Origin: Chamaesiphon sp.
GTDB lineage: Bacteria > Cyanobacteriota > Cyanobacteriia > Cyanobacteriales > Chamaesiphonaceae
DNA length: 8,681 nt
Assembly (NCBI GenBank): GCA_020059425.1
Contig: JAGVCD010000302.1
Location: 1-8,681, forward strand
Direction: 5' to 3'
Position numbers and translations under genes: made by a program. The notes below the pieces were generated by a model. The model saw only the letters and a program-made list of their open reading frames with translations. It did no database searches and was not told where the DNA came from. Below are positions 1 through 5,772 of this stretch, in pieces. Each line of letters begins with the position of its first letter. The stretch's first letter is position 1.

Positions 1-1152
1 ATCATCAGAAAGTTGACTGATGGTGGCTCCGTGAGAGCATTTCACATCATCAGCAGTGATTTCTAGTTGCGGTTTGGTATCAATCCGGGCTTGGGGTGAC
101 AGTAACAGCGTGCGACTTAATTGGTTGGCATTGGTCTGCTGGGCGGCTTGGGGTACCAATACTTTGCCATTAAAAATGCCGTGGGCTTTGCCATTCACTA
201 TGTATTTGTGGAGTTGGTTGGTTTGGCCGTGGGGATGGTTGAGAGCGATTTTGCTATGGGTGTCAGCTACCTGCTTGTCGCCAATCATTGCTAGTCCATT
301 GAGGGTAGTGGTGGTTTGTTTGCCGCCTTGAAAAACTTCCCAGTTGTGGCGAGATAGTTGACTGCCGAGGCTAATGGAGTAGCCATGATATTGGCTGTCT
401 TGCGCTTGGGAAATAGCAGTTTTAGTAATATGGAAAGCTTCTCGGTCTTCGTCTTGGATGTGAACGTGATTAACTTGGGCATTTTCGCCTATAAAGACTT
501 CGGTCACAGCGTTGATGAGCTGGCAGGCGTTAGGCTGGGCAGTAGTATGGCGGTATTCTTCTACAATCGTTAATTGACTGCTCCGATCGGCTACTACCAA
601 AACGCGAGGTTGAATAGCTAGGGGCTGGTCGCCAGTGGCGATAAATAGAATGTGGATCGGATCACTAGTAGTGCTATTGGCTTCAGCCCAGATGATGGCA
701 GCGTCTTGCAGTCCTGTTGTGTTGAGAGCTGTAAAGACTTCTTCGCCGCCGGGTTGTTTGCCGAGGTAGGTTTCGATGGGAAGTTTTCGATCGATCGCTC
801 CTGCTAAGTTACCAATGAATAAGCCAGCGGTGCCGGAGATTTGCGACAATTCGCTGCTATAGATGCCGTTAACAAATACTAGGCGCTGTTTGGCTTCGGG
901 AAGGTGGAAGTCATTAATATCGATGGGTGGTTGTTGGCCGCTGGGGGTGATGAATTGGTGTGTGAGTAGTTGGTTGAGGTTGGTAAAGCGCCATTCTTCG
1001 TTTTTGTTGCTGGGGATGGTTTCTTCTTGGAGGAAGGCAGTAGCTTGGTTTTGGAGGGTTTGGAGCCAGGTGGGGACTGGGGTGGTGGCTTGGAGGGTGG
1101 TGAGGAGTTGGGTGAGGTAGGTGTCGTGGTTGTTGATGGTTGTTTGGGTCAT
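1..1152 (-). CDS. sufD: SufD, Fe-S cluster assembly scaffold subunit (C-terminus beyond window)
   Basis: SufD pairs with SufB and two SufC ATPases in the cytosolic SufBC2D complex that builds Fe-S clusters; it is needed for iron acquisition and scaffold assembly. The frame is open for 384 codons, from the ATG at 1152 to the window edge, with no stop or frameshift; I translated all of it. It starts MTQTTINNHDTYLTQLL. The N-terminal helical region carries NEEWRF (about residues 47-52), typical of SufD. The beta-helix core follows, with LSRHNWEVF and LNGLAMIGD near residues 286-308, and then ADDVKCSHGAT at 367-377. In that motif C372 and H374 correspond to E. coli SufD C358 and H360 at the SufB-SufD interface. 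SufD is usually about 430-460 residues, so some 50-80 residues lie off the window. It is the third suf gene, but 227 bp of hairpin-rich DNA separates it from sufC. sufS would be expected beyond the edge. Family call is secure. Confidence 0.96.
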   Translation of the reverse strand, partial: MTQTTINNHDTYLTQLLTTLQATTPVPTWLQTLQNQATAFLQEETIPSNKNEEWRFTNLNQLLTHQFITPSGQQPPIDINDFHLPEAKQRLVFVNGIYSSELSQISGTAGLFIGNLAGAIDRKLPIETYLGKQPGGEEVFTALNTTGLQDAAIIWAEANSTTSDPIHILFIATGDQPLAIQPRVLVVADRSSQLTIVEEYRHTTAQPNACQLINAVTEVFIGENAQVNHVHIQDEDREAFHITKTAISQAQDSQYHGYSISLGSQLSRHNWEVFQGGKQTTTTLNGLAMIGDKQVADTHSKIALNHPHGQTNQLHKYIVNGKAHGIFNGKVLVPQAAQQTNANQLSRTLLLSPQARIDTKPQLEITADDVKCSHGATISQLSDD

Positions 1153-1193
1153 GGCTTTTTTGGGTTGGAGACTTGTTGAATTGGAACCTGGAT

Positions 1194-1213
1194 CTGGGGG
1201 TTCTGACCCCCAG
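1194..1213. repeat. 7-bp perfect inverted repeat, G/C-rich
   Basis: CTGGGGG (1194-1200) and CCCCCAG (1207-1213) are exact reverse complements around a 6-base loop. This would form a very stable hairpin in either transcript. It lies 40 bases upstream of the sufD start. No U-tract follows on the minus strand, so it is not called as a terminator. Confidence 0.7.
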
Positions 1214-1221
1214 TCCCCCCA

Positions 1222-1247
1222 TTGAGGGGCGGGACGCACCCCCTCAA
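1222..1247. repeat. 8-bp perfect inverted repeat
   Basis: TTGAGGGG (1222-1229) and CCCCTCAA (1240-1247) are exact reverse complements with a 10-base loop. It is the second G/C-rich stem of the sufC-sufD gap and looks like a dispersed intergenic repeat. I cannot test its copy number from one window. Confidence 0.65.
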
Positions 1248-1308
1248 ACTCCCCATCGTAAGGGTCAATTTTGTTGAGTTGGTGTCCACAACCCTGCGGG
1301 TTGAATTT

Positions 1309-1324
1309 CTACAAAATTTTGTAG
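1309..1324. repeat. 16-bp perfect palindrome CTACAAAATTTTGTAG
   Basis: The 16 bases are their own reverse complement, with no spacer. It could form a cruciform or hairpin, bind a dimeric regulator, or be part of a dispersed cyanobacterial repeat together with the stem at 1331-1351, which begins 6 bases later. Palindromes of this length are rare by chance, but nothing here shows a function. Confidence 0.7.
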
Positions 1325-1330
1325 TTTTGG

Positions 1331-1351
1331 GTGGTGGGCAACGCCCAGCAC
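1331..1351. repeat. 9-bp inverted repeat with one mismatch (GTGGTGGGC/GCCCAGCAC)
   Basis: GTGGTGGGC (1331-1339) faces GCCCAGCAC (1343-1351) across a 3-base AAC loop, with one mismatched pair. Hairpins of the form GGTGGGCAnnGCCCACC are, from general knowledge, common dispersed intergenic repeats in cyanobacterial genomes. This one starts about 28 bases downstream of the sufC stop. Confidence 0.6.
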
Positions 1352-1379
1352 CTAAATAATTGAATGGTTAGCGTTTTAA

Positions 1380-2153
1380 TTAAGCAGCTACTTCTTCGAT
1401 CCAGTCGTAGCCTTTGGCTTCTAGTTCTAGGGCTAGTTCTTTGCCGCCGCTGGTGACGATTTGGCCTTTGGCCATTACATGCACAAAATCAGGCACGATG
1501 TAGTCGAGGAGCCTTTGATAGTGAGTAATCACCAACATACAGTTGTCAGCCTTAGCTAGTTGATTTACGCCGTTAGCTACAATTTTGAGAGCATCAATAT
1601 CTAAACCGGAATCTGTTTCATCCAGAATAGACAGAACTGGATCTAACAAGGCCATTTGGAGGATTTCATTGCGTTTTTTTTCGCCGCCGGAGAAGCCTTC
1701 GTTTACGCTCCGACCCAGGAAAGCAGGATCCATTTTGACAATATCTAAACGTTGTTGGACTAAATCATCAAAGTCAAAGGCATCGAGTTCTTCTTGGCCT
1801 AAGTGTTTTTGGCGAGAGTTGTAGGCTACCCGTAAGAAGTCCAAGTTGCTCACACCGGGAATTTCTAGAGGATATTGGAAGGCTAGAAATACTCCAGAAC
1901 GGGCGCGATCTTCTGGCTCTAGTTCTAACAGGTTTTGGCCTTGGAAGATAATCTCGCCGCCAGTTACAGTGTAAGCGGGATGTCCGGCCAAAACTTTGGA
2001 AAAGGTGCTTTTCCCAGAGCCATTGGGTCCCATGATGGCATGGATCTCTCCGGCTTTCATTTCGAGGTTAAAGCCTTTGAGAATTGGGGTACCATCTACA
2101 TCAGCAGTGAGGTTTTTAACGGAAAGGATAGTAGGGCTATTAGGATTAATCAT
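1380..2153 (-). CDS. sufC: SufC, ABC-type ATPase of the Fe-S assembly complex
   Basis: SufC is the cytosolic ATPase that dimerises on SufB-SufD and drives the conformational change needed for cluster assembly. The 257 residues match the usual SufC length of about 250-260. Visible motifs are Walker [10 protein letters not shown] (42-50), the Q-loop glutamine in AFQYP (Q93), the ABC signature FSGGEKKR (154-161), Walker [11 protein letters not shown] (176-185) with catalytic E179, and the H-loop histidine H211 in VITHYQRLL. There is no membrane segment, as expected for a soluble ABC ATPase. All catalytic residues are present. The ATG at 2153 has only a weak ribosome-binding site. sufC normally follows sufB closely; here a two-gene cassette intervenes and 102 bases separate its last stop from this start. 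Confidence 0.98.
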   Translation of the reverse strand: MINPNSPTILSVKNLTADVDGTPILKGFNLEMKAGEIHAIMGPNGSGKSTFSKVLAGHPAYTVTGGEIIFQGQNLLELEPEDRARSGVFLAFQYPLEIPGVSNLDFLRVAYNSRQKHLGQEELDAFDFDDLVQQRLDIVKMDPAFLGRSVNEGFSGGEKKRNEILQMALLDPVLSILDETDSGLDIDALKIVANGVNQLAKADNCMLVITHYQRLLDYIVPDFVHVMAKGQIVTSGGKELALELEAKGYDWIEEVAA

Positions 2154-2225
2154 ATTCAGAAGTTATTAATTTGATAGATATTTTCAGGGTGACAGCATTT
2201 CAGGGCAGACTTGTCCTAAATCTAT

Positions 2226-2275
2226 TTTGGGGTAATCTTCGATCGCTTCGATTATTTAACAAGGAATACCCCAAA
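2226..2275. repeat. 9-bp inverted repeat spanning the stop of the HEPN gene
   Basis: TTTGGGGTA (2226-2234) and TACCCCAAA (2267-2275) are exact reverse complements around a 32-base loop that contains the HEPN stop codon and a CGATCG core (2240-2245). On the minus-strand transcript this is a long-loop hairpin at the downstream edge of the cassette. It may be an mRNA 3'-end structure or an insertion-boundary feature. No U-tract follows, so it is not a classic intrinsic terminator. Confidence 0.45.
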
Positions 2276-2945
2276 GATGTGAAGGACTGAATTCGCCAAT
2301 CAGATATTTAGCAACAATTTCATTGAAGTGTTTAACTAATTTACAAATATCTTTAACAAAACCTTTGATATCCGAAGGTGTTGGTTTATCTGATGAGCTG
2401 CCATGGGCTATTCCATTACGTCTAGCAACAAAAGCATTTATGGAATTCTTTAATTTCATAGCGTTAGAACCCCAGATATTTTCTATGCCAACACTTCTAA
2501 AAAGATTTTCTACTTCTTTGCTGCTAGGAGAGGCAAAACCTTTAACGCAAAGTTCTGAATCAAAATCTCCCGACGTACATTTTTCATGATCGTTCATGAA
2601 TTTGCTACCACGAATTTTATCTATTAATTTCCATTTATCACCAGAATAAGGCTTATCCAATAAATCAGTTGACCTCAGTATTTGAGTAACTCTTAGTCTT
2701 TCTGGTAGTTTACCGATAGAAGTCTGATTGAACTCATGGAATGCCAAAATGTCTATAATCAAGCTCTCGAAAAAATTTTCGACATGACTACACAAAAGTA
2801 ATAATGCAGCCCTAGATAGACTTTCATTGATTGGCTTTTTCTTAACAGCAGTTTCATTAACTTCAAATAGTGACATAATTGTTCCAACTTCTTTAAGACT
2901 CACCCAAAAATCCTTAAGGGCGGGGGAACGAATATTATTCTTCAT
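2256..2945 (-). CDS. HEPN-domain protein, probable RNase effector (MAE_28990/MAE_18760-like)
   Basis: HEPN proteins are all-alpha; many are metal-independent RNases in toxin-antitoxin and defence systems. The 229 residues are soluble, with no signal peptide or membrane helix. The helix LSRAALLLLCSHVENFFESLI (43-63) resembles the first conserved helix of the MAE_28990/MAE_18760 HEPN group. Near the C-terminus RRNGIAHG contains R176-NGIA-H181, the R-x4-H motif that forms the active site in HEPN RNases. The ATG at 2945 sits inside the 3' end of the DUF262 gene (11-nt overlap), and AAGGA directly abuts it, which is too close for a normal ribosome-binding site. Translational coupling is therefore likely; M24 is an alternative start but would trim the first helix. 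The gene is AT-rich and has no CGATCG core, suggesting transfer. The exact subfamily is from memory of motif and gene pairing; RNase activity is inferred. Confidence 0.8.
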   Translation of the reverse strand: MKNNIRSPALKDFWVSLKEVGTIMSLFEVNETAVKKKPINESLSRAALLLLCSHVENFFESLIIDILAFHEFNQTSIGKLPERLRVTQILRSTDLLDKPYSGDKWKLIDKIRGSKFMNDHEKCTSGDFDSELCVKGFASPSSKEVENLFRSVGIENIWGSNAMKLKNSINAFVARRNGIAHGSSSDKPTPSDIKGFVKDICKLVKHFNEIVAKYLIGEFSPSHLWGIPC

Positions 2946-4113
2946 TCCTTGTATGCTGCCCTATCTGAATCTTTTCAACTGAAATACCTATTGATATTAG
3001 AGATTGATACCATTTGTCTAATCGAGTGCGTACTCTAATTGTTGCAGATGTTCCCCCACCAATAGCTGCATTAAATTCATCATCCGAACAAAGTTTTTTT
3101 AATGCATCTACTATTTCTATTTTTTTTTCTTTGATAACTAAAGAATCAATTCTTGCAAAATATAGCATCACGATGTCATAAATAGACTTATTGATAAATT
3201 TGTCCCACTCCTTGCTTCCATTATCATATCTACGAAAACTATTTTTTCCAAATACATCATTTATATCAGCAACAACTCTCAAGAAAATTTGTCGATGTCT
3301 ATCTAGTTCTTCTGAATTTAAACCTCGTCCATTTTTCAAATAGTCATCAAAAAATCGAGAGAAATTACCTCGATATTGTTCTGATTGAAAATGAAAGGCA
3401 AAGAATCTCAGTACCATTTCACAATCTTGCATTCGTTTATCTACATTTTTCACGCCCCGTATTGATTGAAAAATAGCTTCCTCAGACAATTCTTTTATTA
3501 GATCATTTAATTTGCTTCTATATAAGCTATTTCTTAATTCCTGGGCATTGAGCTTTACAGAGTTGGAATTGAGTCTGTCAAAAACATCAAAACGGATATC
3601 GGGATCGGATTCTTTTAATATCACGATACAGCGAATAGATCTATTTTTAATAGTTCTTTGGTCAGACACTCCTAGCTGATGAAATCTTTTTTTATTTAAG
3701 TCTGGTCTTACCTTCAGAGATTTCAACTCGAATTCATTATTTAGGTATCGATAGATCGCTGTAAGTCTTTGCTGACCATCAATAACACTATATGCGTCAT
3801 CAACTTCAGCAAAATAACATACTGGAATCGGTACGTTAATTAATAAAGATTCGATTAATCGACTAGACTTAGCATCATCCCAAACCCTACGTCGCTGAAA
3901 ATTATCTGCAAGGATAAGACTTTTATCATCAACTTGTTCTTTTAAAGAACGAATAATAAAGTCATAAGGATGAGTTACTAACCTTCTGTCCCTACCATCA
4001 ACTGCTATCGGAGGAAGCTCCTCTTCAAGTTCTTCAGGTACAAATTGTTCTTCTAACAGAACTGATTCTGTAGAATTAAGATCTTCCAGCGATTTCTTTT
4101 CTTCTGTAAACAT
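2935..4113 (-). CDS. DUF262 (GmrSD N-domain/ParB-like) protein
   Basis: DUF262 is a ParB/sulfiredoxin-like domain found in type IV restriction GmrS and in phosphorothioate-sensing SspE, where it binds or hydrolyses nucleotide and controls a nuclease. Over 392 residues one sees an acidic N-terminal tail (2-39), FQRRRVWDDAKSSRLIESLL (72-91), the hallmark DGQQR (112-116) in VIDGQQRLTAIYRYL, and FDRLNSNSVKLNAQELRNSL (178-197), the second conserved DUF262 block. The rest is helical and shows no HNH/DUF1524 nuclease domain, so this is the short, effector-less form. It starts 50 bases after the sufB stop and overlaps the HEPN gene by 11 nt. Spot counts give 25-40% G+C per 60-base line, against 50% in a sufC line. 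A run of nine A's in the coding strand (3120-3128, residues 329-332) could slip. Domain call is firm; biological role is inferred. Confidence 0.88.
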   Translation of the reverse strand: MFTEEKKSLEDLNSTESVLLEEQFVPEELEEELPPIAVDGRDRRLVTHPYDFIIRSLKEQVDDKSLILADNFQRRRVWDDAKSSRLIESLLINVPIPVCYFAEVDDAYSVIDGQQRLTAIYRYLNNEFELKSLKVRPDLNKKRFHQLGVSDQRTIKNRSIRCIVILKESDPDIRFDVFDRLNSNSVKLNAQELRNSLYRSKLNDLIKELSEEAIFQSIRGVKNVDKRMQDCEMVLRFFAFHFQSEQYRGNFSRFFDDYLKNGRGLNSEELDRHRQIFLRVVADINDVFGKNSFRRYDNGSKEWDKFINKSIYDIVMLYFARIDSLVIKEKKIEIVDALKKLCSDDEFNAAIGGGTSATIRVRTRLDKWYQSLISIGISVEKIQIGQHTRNEE

Positions 4114-4123
4114 TTTGCTAACT

Positions 4124-4156
4124 CAGCAATTTTGTAATACAACAATCAAAATTCTG
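4124..4156 (-). promoter_or_regulatory. Intercistronic hairpin between sufB and the DUF262 gene
   Basis: On the minus-strand transcript CAG-AATTTTG (4156-4147) pairs with CAAAATT-(G)-CTG (4134-4124). This gives a 7-bp perfect stem extended by 3 bp past a one-base bulge, with a 12-base loop. It fills most of the 50-base spacer and ends 10 bases before the DUF262 ATG, so it may limit ribosome access or mark an RNA processing point. There is no following U-tract, so I do not call a terminator. No convincing promoter is visible in the spacer. Confidence 0.4.
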
Positions 4157-4163
4157 CATTGAA

Positions 4164-5606
4164 TTACCCAACTGAGCCTTCGAGTTTGAGGCTGAGGAGT
4201 CGATCGGCTTCCACCGCAAACTCCATCGGCAGTTGATTAAACACATCCTTACAAAAACCGCTAATCATCATCGAGATCGCGTCTTCTTGGGAAATGCCAC
4301 GCTGGGCGAAGAAAAACAGTTGGTCTTCACCGATTTTAGAAGTAGAGGCTTCGTGTTCGACCTTGGCGCTCTGATTTTGGACTTGAATATAAGGAAAAGT
4401 ATTGGCCTGCGCTCGATCGCCAATCAGCATTGAGTCACATTGCGAATAGTTCCGCGCCCCATTAGCCGTGGGATTCATTTTCACCAAACCGCGATAGCTA
4501 TTCTTAGATCTACCCGCCGAAATTCCTTTGGAGATAATCGTGCTCTTGGTGTTTTTACCAATGTGGATCATCTTGGTACCGGTATCGGCTTGTTGCAAGT
4601 TATTGGTAAGGGCGACTGAATAAAATTCGCCGATCGAATTATCCCCAATCAGAACACAGCTGGGATATTTCCAGGTAATGGCTGAACCGGTTTCCACCTG
4701 CGTCCAAGAAATCTTGGAATTTACGCCTTTGCATAAACCGCGCTTAGTCACAAAGTTATAAATCCCGCCTTTACCATTTTCGTCCCCGGCAAACCAGTTC
4801 TGAACGGTGGAATATTTGATCTCAGCGTCGTCTAGTACGACTAGCTCCACTACGGCGGCGTGGAGTTGGTTGGTATCAAAAGCCGGAGCGGTACAGCCTT
4901 CTAAGTAGGTAACACTGGCACCTTTTTCGGCAATAATTAGAGTCCGTTCAAACTGGCCGCTGTCACCACTATTAATCCGAAAATAAGTGGAGAGATCCAT
5001 CGGGCATTTCACGCCTTCCGGAATATAGACGAAGGAGCCATCACTAAACACCGCCGAGTTGAGAGCGGCGAAGAAGTTGTCACCGATCGGCACCACCGAG
5101 CCTAGGTATTTTTCAATGATGTCGGCATGGTCGTGCAAGGCTTCAGAGATGGAACAGAACACTACGCCGACTTTGGCCAGCTTGTCTTTGAAGGTGGTCG
5201 CGATCGAGACACTATCAAACACCGCATCAACAGCCACGTTGGCTAGACGTTTTTGTTCGTTGAGAGAAATTCCTAGCTTTTCAAAGGTTTCTAGCAAGAT
5301 CGGATCGACTTCATCTAGGCTGTCTAACTTCTTTTTAGCCTGTTTTGGTGCCGAGTAGTAGATGATGTCTTGGTAATTAATCGGTGGATAGTCTACATGC
5401 GGCCAAGTTGGTTCGGTCATGGTCAACCATTTGCGAAAAGCCCGCAACCGGAAGTTCAGCATGAATTCTGGTTCTTCTTTTTTGGCAGAAATTAGCCGAA
5501 CGGTATCTTCGGTAAGGCCCCGAGGAATTTTGTCGGCTTCGATATCGGTGACAAAGCCGTACTTGTAGGGCTGGTTGACGAGGTTAGTGACGCTACTAGA
5601 ACTCAT
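4164..5606 (-). CDS. sufB: SufB, Fe-S cluster assembly scaffold subunit
   Basis: SufB is the core scaffold of SufBC2D; it accepts sulfane sulfur (from SufS/SufE) and assembles the nascent cluster. The 480 residues are the normal cyanobacterial length, with no break. Highly conserved blocks run through the beta-helix: [16 protein letters not shown] (197-212), [20 protein letters not shown] (236-255), [22 protein letters not shown] (264-285) and [15 protein letters not shown] (383-397). In the last, C390 corresponds to the E. coli C405 cluster/sulfur site. [15 protein letters not shown] (415-429) follows and contains H418 and E419. The ending [20 protein letters not shown] is the usual SufB C-terminus. 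It is the first gene of the suf operon and reads from the SufR-controlled region at 5607-5772. The ATG at 5606 is preceded by a modest AGG. The next gene is the DUF262 gene, not sufC as would be expected. Confidence 0.98.
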   Translation of the reverse strand: MSSSSVTNLVNQPYKYGFVTDIEADKIPRGLTEDTVRLISAKKEEPEFMLNFRLRAFRKWLTMTEPTWPHVDYPPINYQDIIYYSAPKQAKKKLDSLDEVDPILLETFEKLGISLNEQKRLANVAVDAVFDSVSIATTFKDKLAKVGVVFCSISEALHDHADIIEKYLGSVVPIGDNFFAALNSAVFSDGSFVYIPEGVKCPMDLSTYFRINSGDSGQFERTLIIAEKGASVTYLEGCTAPAFDTNQLHAAVVELVVLDDAEIKYSTVQNWFAGDENGKGGIYNFVTKRGLCKGVNSKISWTQVETGSAITWKYPSCVLIGDNSIGEFYSVALTNNLQQADTGTKMIHIGKNTKSTIISKGISAGRSKNSYRGLVKMNPTANGARNYSQCDSMLIGDRAQANTFPYIQVQNQSAKVEHEASTSKIGEDQLFFFAQRGISQEDAISMMISGFCKDVFNQLPMEFAVEADRLLSLKLEGSVG

Positions 5607-5676
5607 TGGTCGCCTATTTTCTACTCTCTAAAGGTTTTTAATGCAACTGGACTAGGCGCTGGCCGAAGTTCGCGCT

Positions 5677-5682
5677 ATAGTA
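5677..5682 (-). promoter_or_regulatory. Candidate -10 of the sufB promoter (TACTAT)
   Basis: On the minus strand TACTAT lies about 70 bases upstream of the sufB ATG. A TTAACA that could serve as -35 lies at 5707-5702, but the spacer is 19 bases, longer than ideal. The perfect SufR operator (5690-5703) falls between the two and touches the -35, as expected for repression by blocking polymerase. The element is weak on sequence alone; the placement of the operator is its main support. Confidence 0.35.
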
Positions 5683-5689
5683 GTTAAAA

Positions 5690-5703
5690 CAACTGGGGTG
5701 TTG
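5690..5703. promoter_or_regulatory. SufR operator, perfect CAAC-N6-GTTG
   Basis: CAAC-TGGGGT-GTTG matches exactly the inverted repeat described for SufR binding in the sufR-sufBCDS region of Synechocystis. The symmetry extends one base pair of AA/TT further out (AACAAC...GTTGTT, 5688-5705). It overlaps the candidate sufB promoter, so occupancy by Fe-S-loaded SufR should repress sufB and everything downstream, including the inserted cassette if it is co-transcribed. Confidence 0.85.
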
Positions 5704-5729
5704 TTAAATTAAATCATAGATCACTTTAA

Positions 5730-5743
5730 CAATCAATGTGTTG
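5730..5743. promoter_or_regulatory. Second, imperfect SufR operator CAAT-N6-GTTG
   Basis: CAAT-CAATGT-GTTG differs from the SufR consensus by one base in the left half. The flanks keep the AACAA...TTGTT symmetry. It is centred 40 bases from the first operator and about 37 bases upstream of the sufR ATG, which fits a weaker site used for autoregulation of sufR. This two-site arrangement mirrors the one described in Synechocystis. Confidence 0.65.
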
Positions 5744-5772
5744 TTTAAGTCGCTAACTGAGTAAAATTCTCC

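Larger units (their letters stand above)
1153..1379. repeat. sufC-sufD intergenic gap packed with inverted repeats
   Basis: No gene is visible in these 227 bases. They hold at least five short inverted repeats in a row: 1194-1213, 1222-1247, 1289-1303 (CAACCC-TGC-GGGTTG), 1309-1324 and 1331-1351. Gaps between genes in the same operon are usually short, so this looks like accumulated cyanobacterial intergenic repeat elements. On the minus-strand transcript they would fold between the sufC stop and the sufD start. They could stabilise the sufC 3' end, attenuate sufD or do nothing. There is no clean hairpin-plus-U-tract terminator, so read-through to sufD remains likely. Confidence 0.75.

Noticed and set aside
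1..1152. Possible sufD pseudogene, because no complete reading frame is seen
   Set aside because: Line-by-line translation shows an uninterrupted 384-codon frame with the SufD motifs; it is simply cut by the window edge.
914..1222. A 102-codon minus-strand reading frame rich in His/Pro/Gln
   Set aside because: It is an out-of-frame shadow of the sufD N-terminus; the low-complexity composition comes from the C-rich codons of sufD.
1190..1250. G-quadruplex in the sufC-sufD gap on the minus strand
   Set aside because: G-runs are present but one loop is about 18 bases and complementary C-runs favour simple hairpins, so the call is not supported.
2154..4163. Target-site duplication or terminal inverted repeats of a transposon around the cassette
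   Set aside because: I compared the 2154-2255 and 4114-4163 flanks and saw no matching direct repeat and no transposase or integrase gene; the insertion mechanism stays unknown.
4233..5358. Plus-strand open frames opposite sufB
   Set aside because: They are antisense shadows of a highly conserved gene, with no recognisable product.
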